A stretch of 64,000 bases of DNA from Pyramidobacter sp. YE332 (GTDB lineage: Bacteria > Synergistota > Synergistia > Synergistales > Dethiosulfovibrionaceae), in the NCBI RefSeq assembly GCF_033060595.1, contig NZ_CP133038.1:2480001-2544000 (forward strand), written 5' to 3'. The notes below the pieces were generated by a model. The model searched no databases, was not told the DNA's origin, and worked only from the letters and a program-made list of their open reading frames with translations. Shown here piece after piece: positions 62,655 through 64,000 of this stretch; the stretch's first letter is position 1; every line of letters starts with the position of its first letter. Made by a program: the position numbers and the translations under genes.

Positions 62655-63509
62655 CTAGACCGGAAGTTCTCTGCGGCGGCTTCGGTACCAGCAGCCGCGG
62701 TGCTCCGCGCCGGTCGGGCCGCAAGCGGTGTCAAGACAGCTTTTCAGCGACTTTGCGTCGCCCGCGCTTTTTTGAAAAACCGTGCCGGACAACGCCAGAA
62801 TTTCGTTGAAGAACGCCTCGCCCTGAGGGCGTTCGTCAAAGCTCGCCAGCAGCGTGCAGCCGCCTTCCGCGCCCTGGATGCCGCCCCGCGCGACAATCTG
62901 CACTTCCGCGGCGCCGAGGATCTTGCAGGCTTCCGCTTCGTTGATTACGCGGCCGGGGATGGGAATCAGACCTGCCGCCATGCCCATGGACAGATCGGGG
63001 GCGAGACGCGACGCGGCGGCCACGGCGTCGTCCAGCGAACAGGGCGCGTATTTTTCGAGTCCGGCCGCAACGATCATCTCCACGCCTTCGGCGGGAAGGC
63101 TCGTAAAAAAGTGCAGCGCTCCGCCGAAAGGGCTTCCGGCCAGCATCGCCGCGCGTCCGTGACGATCCACGAGGTTGGCGCCGATCACGCAGGCGTCGCC
63201 CGGCGAAAATCTCAATTTTCCGGAGGACCAAAGCTCGGCGTCCAGCGGCGCAGGAACGCCCCGATGCAGCAGAAGGCTGTGAGGGGCCGCGCAGTTTCCG
63301 GCGCAGGAACCGGCGCCGCGGCGGTCGATGCGCCCGCAGATCTTCAGCGGAACGCCGCAGACCGCTTCGGAAATCAGCGAAACGGTCGTGCCGCCCTTAA
63401 GGAGCAGCCGCCCCTCCGCCAGCGCCCTCCGAACGGCGGGCAGCGTCGATATCGCTTTGGCGATCAAACGCTTGCCCGCTTCGACAGTCAATGAAATCTG
63501 CACTTTCAC
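62655..63509 (-). CDS. Conserved-looking protein of unknown function (284 aa)
   Basis: I do not recognise this family. The start is GTG at 63509 after GGAGGGGATCAC. The N-terminal 40 residues form a helix (VEAGKRLIAKAISTLPAVRRALAEG) followed by LLLKGGTTVSLISE, which resembles a glycine-loop ligand site. The middle has CVIGANLVDRHGRAAMLAGSPFGG and AAGLIPIPGRVINEAEACKILGA. The tail is rich in Cys (SCLDTACGPTGAEHRGCWY). No signal peptide or membrane segments. It is the first gene of a two-gene unit with the PucR-type regulator, so it is probably a metabolic enzyme or sensor linked to the same pathway. Confidence 0.65.
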   Translation of the reverse strand: MKVQISLTVEAGKRLIAKAISTLPAVRRALAEGRLLLKGGTTVSLISEAVCGVPLKICGRIDRRGAGSCAGNCAAPHSLLLHRGVPAPLDAELWSSGKLRFSPGDACVIGANLVDRHGRAAMLAGSPFGGALHFFTSLPAEGVEMIVAAGLEKYAPCSLDDAVAAASRLAPDLSMGMAAGLIPIPGRVINEAEACKILGAAEVQIVARGGIQGAEGGCTLLASFDERPQGEAFFNEILALSGTVFQKSAGDAKSLKSCLDTACGPTGAEHRGCWYRSRRRELPV

Positions 63510-63860
63510 GTGATCCCCTCCGTTCTCGAAAACTGGATTTTTTCCTGAAAACGAGCGACGGTCAGTCCGAATCACACCAGCCGCCGTCTCAAGCGCCCCT
63601 TTTCGACCGTTCCGCCGGAGGAAGATGCGCTTTCCCACGCGGGGCCGGTAGCTGTCGCCGCCGCTCAGCTCGACGGCGTTGGGACCCGCGGCGACCATCC
63701 CCAGTCCATGCCCCTTTGAGAGCTGCGCCATTCTGTGTGGCATTTTTCATTATATATTGTTCTTTCACTGTTTAAAATGGCCCAATCGCAAAATCTACAA
63801 GACTCAGGCTTATGGTCACAGGAAGAACGGTTGATAAAAGACAGAGCTTTAAATTGCCCT
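63510..63860. other. Intergenic region before the tRNA gene
   Basis: About 350 bp without a convincing gene. On the minus strand, TATAAT (complement of 63749-63754) is a good -10 box for the 284-residue gene, with a weak TTTTAA 17 bp upstream; this would give a leader of about 230 nt. Short open frames here lack ribosome sites. Confidence 0.45.
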
Positions 63861-63889
63861 TTGACAAAGGAATCCAAGTCTGGTATATT
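63861..63889 (+). promoter_or_regulatory. Promoter of tRNA-Asp
   Basis: TTGACA (63861-63866) and TATATT (63884-63889) with a 17-bp spacer, 19 bp before the tRNA. A near-consensus promoter, as usual for stable RNA genes. Confidence 0.88.
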
Positions 63890-63908
63890 ACGTGTCGCGT
63901 TCGTGGAT

Positions 63909-63985
63909 GGGGTTGTAGCTCAGTCGGTTAGAGCGTCGGCCTGTCACGCCGAAGGTCGAGAGTTCGAGTCTCTTCAGCCCCGCCA
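63909..63985 (+). tRNA. tRNA-Asp (anticodon GTC)
   Basis: 77 nt forming a complete cloverleaf: a 7-bp acceptor stem (GGGGTTG with CAGCCCC), D-arm with AGCTCAGTCGGTTAGAGC, an anticodon arm CGGCCT-GTC-ACGCCG with the anticodon at 63943-63945, the T-arm with GTTCGAGTC, and an encoded CCA end (63983-63985). No terminator is visible before the window ends, so other RNA genes may follow. Confidence 0.97.
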
Positions 63986-64000
63986 TTTTCCACGCGGAAG

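Noticed and set aside
63665-63877. Minus-strand ORF of 70 codons before the tRNA
   Set aside because: No ribosome site and no recognisable domain; it overlaps the likely minus-strand promoter.
63989-64000. TTCCACGCGGAA at the window end as another parS
   Set aside because: The sequence is cut by the window edge and the core differs (ACGCGG), so it cannot be judged.

Overview
The window is high-GC bacterial DNA with tightly packed operons. The gene content (TRAP and tripartite tricarboxylate transporters, many peptidases, amino-acid and oligopeptide transporters, citrate lyase, a YadA-like trimeric autotransporter) points to an anaerobic, amino-acid/peptide-fermenting, diderm bacterium. A Synergistota member of the Pyramidobacter/Cloacibacillus kind fits best. 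That assignment is inference from gene content; no rRNA or other phylogenetic marker was compared.

Layout. 1-1854: permease genes of a TRAP transporter whose binding-protein gene lies off the left edge. 1855-7186: an IS remnant, a 48-residue ORF with its own promoter and terminator, a MazG-like pyrophosphatase, a low-GC peptidase E, an NTF2-like protein, a degenerate aminotransferase lacking the PLP lysine, and RmuC. 7367-9590: a permease and formamidase-family operon behind a promoter overlapped by a palindrome. 9892-17003: a LysR gene facing tctCBA and citDEF, a citrate uptake and cleavage unit. 17292-22515: a giant trimeric autotransporter with a C10 tract next to its promoter. 22775-37030: housekeeping and peptide-catabolic genes, including M19, S9 and M20 peptidases, a drug/metabolite transporter, GNAT, an MmcQ-EVE-like fusion, a HAD phosphatase, a TauE-like exporter, transaldolase and UPF0182.

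37080-43700 is a mobile, lower-GC patch: IS3-like ends, an IS5 remnant, a complete IS5-family element, a frameshifted AfsR/BTAD-type regulator, an M20 amidohydrolase with an APC permease, and an IS3 OrfB remnant. 43831-47537 holds agmatinase plus a YjiH-family membrane protein, with a divergent LysR gene. 47752-54258 is a MarR-controlled tripartite RND efflux operon; the same operator palindrome lies at the marR promoter and in front of the pump genes, and marR looks leaderless.

54567-59737 (minus strand) is an operon OPT transporter, hydantoin/Asp-Glu racemase, DUF917, DUF1177, AroM. It is a candidate poorly described catabolic system. A complete IS1202/ISNCY-type element (1540 bp, 16-bp target duplication) has inserted just upstream of it, separating it from a PucR-type regulator and an unrecognised 284-residue protein. 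A tRNA-Asp gene closes the window.

Two perfect 16-bp parS-like palindromes (25847 and 54498), and a degenerate third (30775), suggest this is part of the ParB-bound, origin-proximal chromosome. No CRISPR array, rRNA or prophage was seen.
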